Assembly (NCBI GenBank): GCA_947561395.2
Contig: OX387182.1
Span: forward strand, 42,401,949 to 42,465,948
Length of the DNA: 64,000 nucleotides
Source: Buxus sempervirens
Taxonomy: Eukaryota; Streptophyta; Magnoliopsida; Buxales; Buxaceae
Direction of reading: 5' to 3'
A program made the translations under genes and the position numbers. Shown in pieces: positions 1 through 12,675 of this stretch. The notes under the pieces are model-generated. The model saw only the letters and a list, made by a program, of their open reading frames with translations, was not told where the DNA came from and did no database searches. Each line of letters starts with the position of its first letter. Within the stretch, counting starts at the first letter, position 1.

Positions 1-558
1 GCTAAAACGGGAGTATGTAACCTTGAAGGAGCCCAGCCAGAATACCTCGAAAGGGAGGAACTTTGATCCGACAGTCACATGTGACTTCCACATGGGTGCA
101 CCAGGACACTCTACAGACACTTGTTGGGTCCTGAAGCATGCGGTCCAGGATTTGTTGGATTAGAAGGTCCTGGTATTCAATAATGCTGCACCTGCCCCAT
201 CAAGAAATGATATTGGCCAAAACCTCCTGCTTTACCACAGTGGGGCAGGCCCGTCCAACTCCATCACTGCCATATCTTCCATGAGAAGGGCCTTTGATCC
301 ATCTCAACTGATAGCTCCTATGGGGACCTCGGTCAAGGTCCATTTCTTCCAAGAGAAATGATGGGGCTGCTGAGGATATTAGCTCCTCCTTGAACCAGGT
401 CTCCTCCCTTATGGCCCAGATAAACATTGCAAGGCCTCCATTGGTCTTTAATTGCGGTTCACCCACCTGCTCTCCAGCCAAGCCACCAAAAACTGCTTTG
501 GTCATCAACCTTGACCCCACCATTGCATCCATCGCCTTTTCTGTTCCAACAGCTACAT
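1..558 (+). mobile_element. Tat/Ogre gag, C-terminal part with CxxH...GH...C finger
   Basis: From base 80 the plus strand reads CDFHMGAPGHSTDTCW followed by LKHAVQDLLD, the finger and helix typical of the Tat/Ogre gag C-terminus (a nucleocapsid-like RNA-binding part). The longest open frame here is on the minus strand, but it is only the shadow of this gag sequence. The region is degraded and is cut at 558 by a solo LTR insertion; related gag/protease sequence resumes at 4182. Identification rests on the finger pattern recognised by eye. Confidence 0.75.
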
Positions 559-1269
559 TGTAGCACCCCGGAACCAGGTCCACCCTTGTCGGGTTTATAT
601 TGGCTCCTGGGCGCTAGCTTAGGGCCCAAAGTGTAGTAAAAAACTAACTCAAGAACTAACCAGACACAAAAATAACATCCTAGAATTTTTTCGGAAAAAC
701 GGCTATATAACGCCTGTACATACGAGTATGGGCTAAGCCCTCAAACCACAAACATTCACCTGATAAACACAATTTATATATTCATTCAAAAGAACTAACT
801 CATCCAACTGTACAGATCTATGAATAAGATTTACTAAGCTTCACACACACACTCTCTCTCTCGTCATTTACAACATACAATATTCAAAACAAATTTTTAC
901 GACTATCCAGAAATAATTATTTTTCCTTCTATAGATCTAGCCGGGGTAGTGATCCTTCTGCAGATACTCCAGATCCCCCTTGATACTCTGCCCCAGTATG
1001 CGGCTCACCAGCAGAATCTAAAACAAAACCGATAAATCCAAAACGCGGGTGAGACTAATGTCCCAGTAAGTAGCACATGCATGATATAAAACTGTTTATG
1101 CAACTTTAAGCTAATGAAATAACATGCTAACATATCATACGATAAATCTCTATCCAAATCATATGAATAAGCAGTTCCTTATCATTTACATAATACTAGT
1201 AATGAACAGATAAAATCAGAGTACACCAACCTATAATGTCAGCATAAAGTATATGTACAAAACTCATGG

Positions 1270-1560
1270 ATTAGTGATTCTATAAATCGAGACAACCACC
1301 CCTCAGCCGGTTTGCCACCTCACGACTCACGGTTCGAGCCTGATCAGGGTCCTCGCCCGGAGTGGAGCACCCACGCATGGGCTGGCAAGGAAACAACCCA
1401 CACACGCACCCACACACACATACACATGCATACTCACCCGTACACAAACCCCGCCGATCCCACACGGCGGACGGGTTGCCGCAGCCCTCCATCCCACAAG
1501 AGAGCCTCACCGATCCCACACGGTGATAGCGCATATGGCCCTGGGTGTTAACTCGACAAG
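1270..1560. repeat. GC-rich short-repeat block inside solo LTR
   Basis: This block has two copies of GATCCCACACGG, a CA-rich stretch (1395-1440) and direct repeats such as CACACACGCACCCACACACA. It lies about 200 bp from the conserved CACATGCATG block, the same relative place where other LTRs of this window carry their minisatellites. The open frames here on both strands are chance products of the repeat. Confidence 0.5.
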
Positions 1561-2454
1561 TCATCACTAACACACAAGCTAGACGGACTGTGGATCCACG
1601 ACCAACTCTATACAGCCTAGACTCGTATAATAATTAACCATGCAAATATTTGACTAAACAAAACTTGTAACAAAATCAACTGCCAAAGTAAAATTCAATC
1701 CAAGTGAACCTCGCTGTTCACTTGCCCTTAAATCCCTAGGCCATTCTGCCTTTCGGGATGCCATAGGCTCATTGCCTTTCTCAACGAACAAGAAGCCTCT
1801 TCAATTTCCAATTACAATCTCTATTTCTTTTTTTAAACCACCTTAGAACACAAGTTAGAAATAGATCAATTTCATGTTCGGATAATACCGATACAATTTA
1901 TCCATGGTTGATTTGCAGTTGCTGTTTACTCAGCAGAACTGAGTTTAACTAGTTAATTGAATATTTCACCTGATATAATCTATAAGGAATTTGTATGCTT
2001 GCTATACATCATCGGAAAGCCCTATGAGTCTAGTTTCCAACGCAACAAACGGTACGCCATTCGGAGTTTCCTACAGGAACTTACGGCCATTTTACTACAA
2101 GTGGTTTAAAACAGCCGCGAATTCTAATAGACGGAAATCATCCAATTTTCCGGATTTTTCTTGCAATACCACGAGTTCCGATTGGTCCCAAACCAATTCC
2201 ATTCAACTACAAATACCCTAAACTAAATTTTAGACTACTAACATAAATTTTTACGCGAAGATTCCTAGCCTTCGCAAGCCACTGAAATCTAACACCAGTT
2301 TAAATCCAGATAATAGAATGGCTTTACTTTAAAACTTCAACATTATACCTATGCAACCTGAAATTTCCCAATTACATATCTAACTCTTTTCCTACTCCTA
2401 ATCCATGCAAACCCATTTTTGAATCGCCCCGTCAAATCTTCAGAAGCAAGAAAT

Positions 2455-2620
2455 CCATTAACATCTATTATCATCCATTAACATCTAAGCAACCAGTAAA
2501 CATCCATTAACATCTAAGCATCACAATGCAGACCCCTTTTTTTTTGAGTCACTAACATTTAAACATCCATTAACATCTAAACATCCATTAACATCTAAGC
2601 ATCACAATGCAATCACTGAC
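2455..2620. repeat. Minisatellite, unit CATCCATTAACATCTAAGCA-like
   Basis: About seven imperfect copies of a 17-20 bp unit (CATCCATTAACATCTAA plus G/A) run through this stretch. They are interrupted by a T-rich insertion near 2535. It lies within the solo LTR. Confidence 0.75.
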
Positions 2621-4384
2621 ATTTACCTAACAGCCGCCATTTACAGAAGCCATCAGATTCGATTCCTACGCTAACATCAATTAACAGCAACTCCGATTAA
2701 ACAACTAACAGCAATTCCTACACTATCAGTATCTAATAGTTAGGCAGAATTTGGAGAATAAATTCTCACTATCAAACTCCTACCCTAATGGTGACTCAAT
2801 CAGAGTATTTCAAGCAACTCCAATCAGAACCTAACCTTACTTCAATGCCAGAACCAAGATAACTTCAGTCATTGTAGATGCTTTTCAAGATTCAAAATCT
2901 GAAAATACAGCATCAACAGTTCTAACCTATATCCTATTTAAAATTGGAGAAACCACCATCATCCATTAGCAAGTCTAATCTGGAAATACAGCAATAACTC
3001 CATCCAAATAAATATAAAATCTTCAATTTTTTTGTGTGGTTCCATCTCCATTTTGATTCCAGCAACTCCACACACAAAACTTAACAGTTAATTTACCACA
3101 GATCAAAGAAAATCAATAACCTATTTTCAGCAACAAAACAAAGAAGAGATAAATGCATGCTGCGAGGTTGTAATACCCAATCAAACAGAAATCAAACGGG
3201 GATAATTAAATCATGCTGCCCGGTTGAAATACCCATGCCAATTCAAACAGAAATCGATCGAGAGGAAAACTAGTGCTATTTACTCAGATTCACAGAATCC
3301 ACTCAGAACCTAAATTCGATTTAAAGAACCTAAACGGAATGAAATTTCAGAAAAAGACAACAAAAGCAAACTCACGACTGCTCTGTTGGGTGTTTCTCAA
3401 AACCAAAAATTTCAGATTTAATTCCTACTCAAAGCCATCTAACAATCACCCTTAACAGTTACTTTATCGCAGATCAGAGGAAATCCAAAAGAAATAACAA
3501 ACTGTTTACAGCAACCAGATTAAGAATAACGTATGCTGAAATCTGATAAACCAACAAAAATTTGATCGATTAAAATACTACTTACCTGCGATGGAGCAAA
3601 TCCACGCCCACTCTCTCTTTCCTTCTTCTTCCCTCTTTTTCCTTTCCTCTTCTCCTCTTTTCTTCTTCTTTCTCCTTCTTTTCTCTTCCCCACGTTTTCT
3701 GCTCCTCTTCTCTTCCTCCTCTTCTTCTTCTTCCTCCTCTTCTTCTTTCCCCTCTGCGGCTAAACCCCAACGAACACCCCCCTTGCTTCCCTTCTTCCTC
3801 TCCTACTTCTCCTCCGTCCCCTTTCTTCTTTCTCCCAAACCCTTAACGCCCTCTCTTGAAATGGAAGAACCTACGGGTTCTTCCATCTAACGTTTTTTTT
3901 TTTTGTTTTTTGTTTTTTTGTTTTTTTTTTCTCCATTAAACATTGAACCGGTTTAACCCTCACTAAACCACCAACTTAAACCCCCTTAAACCCCACTAAC
4001 AAACTAAACCAACTTAAATAAACCATTCAATTTATATAATACTTTTAAATGAACCGATCCCATTGAACCAACCCAAACTAATTAAGTCTTTTAAATTTTT
4101 TATTTAATTAACCTCATTAAATCCTTTAATCTCCATTTAATCTTAATTAAAATTCCTAAAAATCCAGGATCTTACATACATCCTGATCCAAGCTCCAACC
4201 CTTGGTTGTAAATGTTCCGTCAGTCCACAATGTTCATAAACCGGCCCATACATCCCGGTCTAAACTCCAGTCATTAGTGATTAATATCCCTAAACTGGCC
4301 TATTCTTAGGCAGCTGTATTATGGAATTACAATGAGGGGGTCACGGCTACGGTTCCGGTGGTCAAGAGCCAGAACTAAGAGGAG

Positions 4385-5341
4385 GTGAACCTCATGGAGA
4401 GATCGGAGAGATGTGCGGGAGGAGAAGAGAAAAAAAAAGAAACAGAGGTGGAGAGAAAGAGAAAAGAAACAGAAGAAAAGAAAAAATTGAAAGGAAAAAC
4501 AAAATTAGGAGAAGACACCCCCCAGGGTGCAGAAAATGAGGTAACAGACCCCATCAAAATAATAAAAAAGAGTGAATTTAATCTTGTCGATCAACTAAAC
4601 AAGGTCCCGGCCCAGATTTCAATACTGGACCTTTTGCTGAATTCAGAAAAGCACAGGAACACATTATTAAGGGTGCTTCAGAGTACACACGTGTCCCAAA
4701 CCATTGATCCGGACCAACTAGGCAAAATGGTTGGTCAAATTTTATCACATAATGTGATAAGTTTTTCTGAATGTGAAATAAGCCCAGGTGGGTGTTATCA
4801 TGTTAACCCTTTACACATCACAGTGCTTTGTAAGGGCAGCATGGTGGCACGGATTTTGATTGACAATGGATCAGCTTTAAATGTCTACCCATTAATCACT
4901 TTTGTCAAACTTGGTCTGGTTCAATCTAAGATCAAGCAGAACGGGAGGATTGTAAGGGCTTTTGACAGCTCTAAGACACACTCCTTAGGGGAGATTGAAC
5001 TGCCGGTCACAATTGGACCGAATATCTTCAACATCACATTTGAAGTGATGGATATCCCCGCAGCTTTCAATCTACTCCTAGGGAGGCCGTGGATACACTC
5101 GGCTAGGGCAATACCATCCACGCTTCACCAAAGAGTGAAGTACATAAGAGGACAAAGGGTGATAACTGTCCTAGCTGAGAATTTGGTACTTCCCATGGTG
5201 TCACCTGACGTACCCTTCATCAATGTGGATTTAACTGTTGACAAGATTGAGTTCCATTCCTTTCAGTTCGAAACTATAAATTTTATACCTAGGGGTGTGA
5301 GAAAAAATAAGAGAAAGGGATTACTGTTGAGAAGATGGTGA
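4385..5341 (+). mobile_element. Tat element: gag-protease junction and aspartic protease
   Basis: This is an open frame of 318 codons. The first 70 residues are Lys/Glu-rich. Residues about 80-145 contain LDLLLNSEKHRNTLLRVL and a Cys/His-containing stretch that precede the protease in Ogre-like elements. The aspartic protease signature is LIDNGSALNV at about residue 157, followed by the flap and a LLLGRPWIHSA helix at about 232, the hydrophobic end motif of retropepsins. The protease normally cuts the polyprotein inside virus-like particles. It belongs to the Tat element and precedes its reverse transcriptase. Confidence 0.85.
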
Positions 5342-6300
5342 AGAGAGTGAAGGAAAAATACCACTTTCACCCAGGGAAAGGTCTGGGAATTAACTTGCAA
5401 GGAATGTTGGAGCTGATTAAGGCGAAGAAGCTGGTCCCTAAGGCAGGATTGGGATTTGAACCAAGGGGTTGGATAAGGCAGAATCAGGAAAAATGAGAGA
5501 AGAGAAGTAGAGGAAAAATCCCTCATATAAGGGAAAATTTTCCTAAACCCTCATATACAATCCAAATGTCTCATCCTATGGATCTGTCCAAGCCTCCATA
5601 CAGCAATATCAACCCCTTCCAAAGGCCATCTGCTCTAACCCTGCAACCCTACAACCCACTTTCTACACTTGAAACAGTAGGCGAGCCTGGGCCACAGCCA
5701 AAGCAGCAGGTGGACTTTTCTGAAAATGTCGGGGTTTTCTTCGCCATAACTGAAGGCGAAAGGACTAATGATAAGGAGCTGCTGTTCATTGATTGGGTAG
5801 CAATAAAGATTCCAGAGGAGGTCATATTTGGATTGGGCCCCATAGCAGAAAAGGGCAGTACAACTCACCCGGTGATGATGGCATCGGATTCTGAGCTTGA
5901 GGAGCAGGCTTGCACAATTTCCCCTGCTCCCAAAAAACTTTTCTTAAATAATTGGGAGGAAACTCCCCTTACCTTTGAAGCAACGTTTGATTGGCAAACA
6001 GACGCGGCTTCCAAAAAAAAAACTCCATTAGTGGATTGCCATTTTCCTGAAGGTTTTAATGAGCCTTCGTCTTCAGGGAAAGTTTTTACAGAAGGCTCAC
6101 AAAAAACCCGAAAAGATTTTTCTAGGAAATTTAATTTTTTTAAAAAGGTCCAAACCACTTATGAACCATATAAGCAAACAGAATTAGACCAGGTAGAATA
6201 TGACTTCAACTTTGAGCTTGACTTTGAACTCATGGGGATCAAAGAAGAGACTGAGGTCAAAGAAGAAGACCTCAGTCCAACCTAATATTGAAAAGGCAAT
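5342..6300 (+). mobile_element. Tat element: protease-to-RT linker region
   Basis: A 239-codon open frame (5566-6285) codes for an acidic, Pro/Glu-rich sequence without a recognised domain. Ogre-type elements carry a long linker, and a spliced intron, between protease and reverse transcriptase. This region holds that position. I see no clear domain and make no functional call. Confidence 0.5.
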
Positions 6301-6379
6301 CCAACCTAATATTGAGGAGACCATCTCAATAAATCTTGGGACCGAAGATGACCCAAAAATAGTGAAAATCGAGGCATGC

Positions 6380-7140
6380 CTGTTTGAGGTGCAACAAAAT
6401 GAAATGTCACGGTTTTTGGCAGACTACAAAGACGTATTTGCTTGGTCATATCGGGATATGCCGGGGTTGGATACTGACATGGTGGTGCACAAGTTAACAA
6501 TTTTGCCAGGGGTCAAGCCAATTAAGCAGAAGCTAAGAAGATTGAAACCTAAATGGACCCTAAAGGTTAAGGACGAAGTGGTCAAGCAATTTCAAGTAGG
6601 ATTTTTGGCAATCTTTACGTATCCCGAGTGGCTCACAAACATAATGCCAGTACCAAAGAAGGACGAGAAAGTCAGAATGTGTGTGGACTACAGAGATCTA
6701 AACAAGGCAAGCCCAAAGGATGACTTTCCACTCCCACACATCGACATCTTGGTGGATGACACTGCTGTGCATAGCCTGTTCTCATTTATGGATGGCTTCT
6801 CTGGGTACAATCAGATCAAGATGGCTAACGAAGATCAAGAGAAAACAGTTTTCATCACACCTTGGGGCACCTTCCAGTACACAGTCATGCCACTTGGGCT
6901 CAAGAACGCCGAAGCAACATACCAGCGGGCCATGACAGCACTGTTCCATGACATGATCCACAAGGAGATGGAGGCCTACGTGGACGATATGATTGCCAAA
7001 TCATGCAAAGAAGAGGACCACTTGATCAATTTGAAGAAAGTGTTTGATCGACTCAGGAAGTACAATCTACGGCTTAACCCGGCTAAATGCGTCTTTGGGG
7101 CTACATCTGGAAAGTTGTTGGGATTTATAGTGAGCTGAAG
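6380..7140 (+). mobile_element. Tat element: reverse transcriptase
   Basis: The translation shows the classic Ty3/gypsy blocks: FAWSYRDMPGLD before the domain, MPVPKKDEKVRMCVDYRDLN, the stretch PLPHIDILVDDTA, SFMDGFSGYNQIKM, and the catalytic YVDDM box at about 6974-6991, followed by LRLNPAKCVFG. These define the polymerase that copies element RNA into DNA. The YRDMPGL lead and overall wording place it with Tat/Athila-type elements. Confidence 0.95.
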
Positions 7141-7760
7141 AGGAATTGAGATCAACCTGGCTAAAGCCAAGGCCATAATTGAAATGCCATCACCCAGAAC
7201 AGAGAATGAGGTTCGTGGTTTTCTTGGGAGAATTCAATATATAAGCCGGTTCATAGCACAACTCATTGCTATCTGTGAACCAATTTTCAAGCTTTTAAGA
7301 AAAGATAACTCGACGATCTGGAATGAGGATTGCCAACAGGCCTTTGATACAATAAAGGAGTATTTACTGAATCCACCTATGCTAGTGCCACCAACTCCAG
7401 GAAGACCATTGAGCATGTACTTGTCAGTGTTGGAAACATTGATGGGGTGTGTCTTGGGGCAGCATGATGAGACTGGTAGAAAAGAAAGGGCAATTTACTA
7501 TCTGAGAAAAAATTCACAGAATATGAAGCCAAGTACTCACCGTTGGAAAAGACTTGTTGTGCTCTAGTGTGGGCTACTCAGAGACTGAGACATTACTTCC
7601 TTAGTCACTCCACATTATTGATATCCCGGATGGACCCTCTGAAGTACTTATTTGAGAAATCGGCACTAACTGGCAAAACGGCAAAGTGGCAGCTGTTACT
7701 ATCGGAGTTTGACCTCACATACATCACTTAGAAGGCAATTAAGGGTCAAGCCATTGCTGA
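7141..7760 (+). mobile_element. Tat element: connection and retroviral-type RNase H
   Basis: The connection region reads EVRGFLGRIQYISRFIAQL, then FKLLRK and the RNase H-like segments RPLSMYLSVLETLMGCVLGQHD and LVWATQRLRHYFLSHST. The order RT-RNase H is standard for Ty3/gypsy elements. The region is interrupted in places. Confidence 0.85.
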
Positions 7761-7839
7761 TCACCGGGCTGCACATCCTTTGCCAGAATACCAACCTTTG
7801 AAGACGAACTTTCCTGATGAAGCAATTCTGTTTACTGAA

Positions 7840-8155
7840 GAAGAGGAAAGTGAAAGTTCTTGGCAGATGTTCTTCGATGGGGCCGCCAACATGAATGGAA
7901 ATGGAATAGGGGCAGTCTTCGTCAAACAAGATGGTTCACACATACCGATCACAGTGAAATTGAGATTCCAGTGCATCAATAATATTGCAGAGTATGAAGC
8001 ATGCATAATTGGGTTGCAAGCCGCCATAGATCATGAAGTGGAGGAACTTGACGTATACGGAGATTCGAGTCATATCATCTTCCAAACAACTGGTGAATGG
8101 AAAACCAAGGATCACAAATTGATCCCCTATAACCAGTATTGGAAGAAATAAGTAC
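7840..8155 (+). mobile_element. Tat element: additional archaeal-type RNase H (aRH)
   Basis: The translation has WQMFFDGAANMNGNGIGAVF, then NNIAEYEACIIGLQAAID, LDVYGDSSHIIFQ and GEWKTKDHKLIPYNQY. This FDGA...AEYEA...GDS pattern is the second RNase H acquired by Tat-clade elements. It lies between the first RNase H and integrase, as expected, and is strong support for the Tat assignment. Confidence 0.85.
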
Positions 8156-8449
8156 AAAATTTACTCTAATTTCCTTCAACTATATGCCAAGGGCCAAGAA
8201 TTAGTTCGCGGATGCTCTAGCAACATTGGCTTCGATGGTCAACATGCCAGAAGGGGTAGACATCAAACCACTGGAAATTAAGGTCAGAGATGAACCGGCT
8301 TATTGTCTTGTTCTAGAGGGAGCACCAGAAGAGGAAGCACCATGGTTTCAAGACATCAAAAATTTCTTGAACAATCGGAGTTTGCCAGAAAATGCCACTT
8401 CTAATGAGAAAAGGATGATACAGAGATTAGTCGGTTAATTCCTACTAAG

Positions 8450-9590
8450 TGGTGGACATTTGTACAAGAGATCACATAATTACATTCTGCCCAGATGTGT
8501 TGCTAAGGCTGAGTCAGAAAGGTTGATTGAAACGGTACATGGAGGAGTCTGTAGACCTCATATGAACGGAAACATGCTTGCGATTCTGAGATTGGGATAC
8601 TATTGGTCGACAATGGAGTACGATTGCTATGTACATTTCAAGAAGTATCATCAATGTCAAATATATGCAGATAACAAGCATGCAACCCCAAGTAAGCTGT
8701 ATAACATGACCTCACCATGGCCCTTTTCCATGTGGGGCATAGATGTCATTAGCATGATTTCCCCTAAGGCATCAAACAGACACAGATTTATCCTAGTAGC
8801 AATCGATTATTTCACCAAGCGAGTAGAAGTGGCTTCATATGCGAATATCACAAGTAGTCATGTTCTTAAATTTTTGGAGCACAACATTATTTGTCACCAT
8901 GGTTTGCCAAATGCCATAGTATCAGACAATGCTTCAAATATTAAGAACAAGGACATGAAGAAGATGTGTGAGCAGTTTCAGATTACCCATCACAAGTCCG
9001 CTCCATATAGGCCAAAGATGAATGGAGCAGTAAAAGCAGCAAATAAGAATATAAAGAAAATCATTCAGAAGATGGTAGTAAGTTACAAAGATTGGCATGA
9101 AATGCTACCACTTGCTCTACATGCTTACAGAACTTCAATCCAGACTTCAACTGGGGCAACCCCGTATTCCCTAGTCTATGGGATGGAAGCAGTTTTGCCA
9201 GGGGAAGTAGAAATCCCATCACTTAGAGTGCTCATGGAAGCTGAATTGGAACAAGCTGAATGGATATAGTCAAGACATGATCAAATCAACCTGATAGAAG
9301 AGAAGCATTTGAAGGCGCTTTGTCATGGCCAATTGTACGAAAGGAGAATGGCCCGGGCCTACAATAAGAAGGTGAAGCTCAGAACTTTCCAAGAAGGAAA
9401 CTTGGTGCTAAAGAAAATCTTTCCATTTTTGGAAGATCCTCGTGGTAAGTTCAAGCCGAATTGGGAAGGTCCTTATGTGGTCAAGAAGGTCCTGTCAGGG
9501 GGTGCACTCATCTTGACAGAAATGGATGGGACAAATTTTCCTGAGCCAATTAACTCTGATGCGGTAAAAAAGTATTTTCCTTGATTGAAT
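8450..9590 (+). mobile_element. Tat element: integrase with C-terminal SH3-like part
   Basis: A zinc-binding N-terminus is visible (HGG..., then CYVHFKKYHQCQIY). It is followed by the rve core with WGIDVISMI, LVAIDYFTKRVEVASYANIT, HHGLPNAIVSDN and SAPYRPKMNGAV, then LHAYRTSIQTSTGATPYSLV. The last segment (9309-9584) has GNLVLKKI, KFKPNWEGPYVVKKV and ends AVKKYFP, the SH3-like C-terminus typical of Tat/Athila integrases. The integrase would insert the DNA copy into chromosomes. The coding part of the element stops here. Confidence 0.9.
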
Positions 9591-10687
9591 ATCACTAGGA
9601 AATGATCCGAGGCCATTTTTCTTTATTTCCCTCAAATTTTAAGGAAAAAGAAATTTGGGTAAGGCCAATTGGGGCAAAAATTAAGGAAAAAGAAAAAAAA
9701 AGAAAGAAAAATGGCAAATGAAAGCCAACTGTGAAAAGGGAAGAAAATGATACATTTTAGGGAAATGGGGCAAATTCATCATAATTGTAAGGCCGGTTGA
9801 CCTATTTTCACATTTGAAAATTTTTGAGCCTTTAATACCTTTTCTTTCATAAACCAAGCCTAGCCTTTGTTTCGTCCTATTTTTAAAGCCCTCAGTGATC
9901 TTAGTGTGTTCATTCAAATTTCAGAGTAAGATTGGTTATGACAGAATGCGGAAGCTGGCCCTAGTGAAAACCATAACTAGCGCTAGGGGCAATATTGACA
10001 AGAAAAAAAGAAGGAAAAAAAAAGAAAAAAAATCAGAGGTTGAGTTGATCATGGAGGTCCAAGCTTGAAGTAAAATCAGCATGAGTATTGAGACTGAGCA
10101 GATTGGGAATAACGGGGTCAAATATGAAGAAAAGCCATTTGGGGATGACTCTAAATGCCCTAAGATAGACAAATTTGATCCCTCCTTATTATTTGGATTA
10201 CCCTTTTCATTATTCAATCTGGTTTTAATTCCTTTAATTATGTGTGATTAAGTATATGGACCAAATTTCAAAAAAAAATAATAAGAAAAAAGATAAAATG
10301 AAAAAAACTATACTTTGGCCAGTGATGATAAATCAAATACTTTTCATAAAACCTTTGTTTTTACAAGCATCTGAGCATTCTAATGCCAATAACATAAAAA
10401 ATTTATTTTTGAATTAAATCCTTTGTCTTTCCACTATTGGAGTTTGCTTTCGTACAAAGGTATGAAAAAAAAAGAAGAAAAAAAAAATTAAAAATGCAGG
10501 AAAGAAGGCTAGTCCCTATCCCCTAGCCACTCCTTAAGCTCCTGAATCCGAGCTGTCTGAGCTGCAATAACCCCAGAAGCCCCCTCTACCGCGGAATTAC
10601 TCAAGAAGGAAATGACCTCATTTGAAAGGATCTGCCTAATCCTCATGCTCCTAAGGCTAGCTAAAGCATCCTAGTACTTCTGCCGTA
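9591..10687 (+). mobile_element. Tat element: non-coding spacer after pol
   Basis: This stretch is A-rich with several runs of A and G/A (9680-9720, 10000-10030, 10260-10310, 10465-10495). No convincing coding frame is present on either strand. It separates the integrase end from the antisense tract that starts at about 10690. Confidence 0.5.
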
Positions 10688-12239
10688 TCATCCGGACCTC
10701 AAAGTGGTGAGCCTGCCTTTGCTCCTCCAGTTTCTCTTCCATAGCTGTATGGCAAGATATCTGCTCCTTAAGCTACCTCTCAAGATAAACACCTCGTATC
10801 CTAAGCTCCTGGGCCTCTCGTACCTATATCTGCTGAAGTCACTTGTGAGAGGCTCTCTCAGACTCCAGGATGTCTTCATAAGTGGGAGCCAAAATTGCAA
10901 GAGGATCCTCGGGTACCGGGGCCTGACTCTGGATCTGCTCCTTGATCCAGAAGGGTAGTCCTTCACATGGGACTCTGAGAAGACTGGGCTCCGTATGAAA
11001 TGAACATAGGACCATTCCCTCATCAACCAAGCGTTCAGCTTCATGGTGGTTGGTGAAAGTGGCCTAAGATGGTCCTCGTATCCACTTGGGATTATAATCC
11101 CCTGGGTTGCTCTGAATTGCCGAAGAACTCGCAAGGGGAGGTAGAGTACAGCATATCTCAGGCCTGCTAGAACCAAAAAAATTTCTGTCTCTGAAGCTGA
11201 TCACTGTCTTTGCATTGGGTTGATAAGTGCCAGGTCACCTCACCTGATCATCTTGGAGTGTAGCCAAAAAAGCAAACCAACCCTGTTCGCCTCCTGGGAT
11301 GTCAGGGCACCCCCGGTTGTTCATCAAGATTGGAACCTTCAAGCTTGGAAAGAAGTGTCGATTGATCTCCTCAATTTGACTCAAGTGGTCAAGTAACCAA
11401 AGCTGCAGAAGAGGAGAGATATTTCAATATATTGTAAAGAAAAAAGCAAAAGAAAAAAGGCAAAAGGAAAAAAAAGGAAAAAAGGGGGAATTTTACCTGC
11501 AGGATAGGAGCACATAACAGGAAGCGCTTCTTCTTCCTGTGATAACAGTCAGTCAAAGCCTGGTACATCCCTGCCAAAATCATAGGGGCCAATCTCTCCT
11601 GCTCCCTAACCTTGCATACAACTGAGATGAGGGCCAAGTTGACTTCATCATCATCCCGCGGAAAAAGCAGTTGGTTAACCACTATCAGGGTTAGGGCATT
11701 GAAACTAGCTTCCTTGTTTTCCCCCCTCAAGAGCTTCTCAGTCAAAAAAGACTTGGATAAAGTCAAAAGGGTGTCAGAATCCCCTAAATCCTTCTTCCCT
11801 ATACCTAGAAAGGTGGAAGCCTCTTTCTTGTAGCTAGGCTTAAGGGGTGGGTTCACTACCTTCTCTCCAAACCTCAAGCCCAGGATGGTTTCAACTTCTT
11901 CAATTGTTGGAGTCATCTCATTGTCTCCAAAACGAAAAAGGTTCAAATCAGGTACCCAGTGGCCAATCATGGCTTCAATAATTCCCATTTGAAAGGTATC
12001 TTGGGGATAAGCAGGACGTGACCTAGATGGGTGGAATCCCATTTCCTCTCTTCATCAAGGGTCATAGAGTTAACCCACCTAGTGTAAAATGAATCTACAA
12101 GGTTGTACCTAGTGAGGTTAGGGGGTTTTGCTCTAAAAGGTTGTTTTGTAGGGGAGGCTGCGTTGACAGACACTAATGGGGCAGAAGATGATCCGGAAGT
12201 CATTGGAGATGGTTGGAGCATGCTAAGAATCAATGAGAG
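10688..12239 (-). mobile_element. Antisense tract A: DUF7745/PMD-like gene of the Tat element, broken
   Basis: On the minus strand the start-side segment begins MTSGSSSAPLVSV near 12200, followed by KWDSTHLGHVL. The next segment has HWVPDLNLFRFGDNEMTPTI and EEVETILGLRFGE, the FRFG...PTIEE pattern of the plant-mobile-type domain (DUF7745) carried by many plant elements. Further segments (11389-11800 and 10688-11176) hold VNQLLFPRDDDEVNLALISV and LRVLRQFRATQGII. It lies antisense between pol and the 3' LTR, where Tat-clade elements are known to carry antisense genes. It is broken in several places. The role of such proteins is unknown. Confidence 0.6.
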
Positions 12240-12317
12240 GAAGAAAAAGGCGAAAAGGGGGTTTTCTAAACTCAAAAAGTCGTAAAAATGACTCAAATCT
12301 CGAGGCCAGTTGCATTT

Positions 12318-12480
12318 ATAGCATGTTTTAATGTATCTGATATATAAGATCGGATACAGAAGGTTCTCTTCATATCCGACGAAAAATGCCAGATACAAGA
12401 GAAACTATGTGTATTCGATATAATATGCCGGATACAATAAAATATCAGCTTATCCGATCTGATATATCGGATACAAGGAA
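12318..12480. promoter_or_regulatory. TATCCGAC/GTCGGATA dyad cluster upstream of antisense tract A
   Basis: Repeated half-sites such as GATCGGATACAG, CATATCCGACG, GCCGGATACAA, TTATCCGATC and ATCGGATACAAG lie within 160 bp. They are immediately upstream (on the minus strand) of the start-side end of antisense tract A. The same dyads occur in the Tat LTR and upstream of antisense tract B. I infer a shared regulatory element. Confidence 0.55.
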
Positions 12481-12675
12481 AAAAGCCAAAAAAAAGAGAA
12501 AAGGAAGAAAAATCCAAATTTTTTACTTGTTTCACCTGTATACAAGTTTACATTGCATAAAAATGAGAAGAAAAAGAGAGTAAGACAAAAGAGAACAAGA
12601 ATAAAAAGTTTTTTTTCATATATATGCAAGTTTCAATAGTACAAGGATAATGCAAACTGTACAAAAATCCTAATC

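Larger units (their letters stand above)
559..4176 (-). mobile_element. Solo LTR, Tekay-like Ty3/gypsy, inserted in Tat gag
   Basis: On the minus strand the unit starts TGTAAGATCCTGG and ends GGGGTGCTACA. It is flanked by a perfect 5-bp duplication, TACAT, at 554-558 and 4177-4181. It is about 3.6 kb with no internal coding region, so it is a solo LTR. It has a CT-rich stretch (3600-3760), long T runs (3890-3930), a block GCACATGCATGAT (about 1072) shared with the other Tekay-like LTRs of the window, and two sets of short repeats. It inserted after the Tat element. Confidence 0.85.

Noticed and set aside
200-583. 127-codon minus-strand open frame near the window start
   Set aside because: It is the shadow of plus-strand Tat gag sequence, which shows the family finger motif; it also crosses into the solo LTR.
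1395-1440. CACA-rich tract as a telomere-like or Z-DNA element
   Set aside because: It is short and part of the LTR repeat block; no telomere repeat is present.
3582-3890. Overlapping Arg/Glu-rich and Ser/Phe-rich frames
   Set aside because: They are products of a CT/GA-rich tract in the solo LTR, typical of LTR leader sequence.
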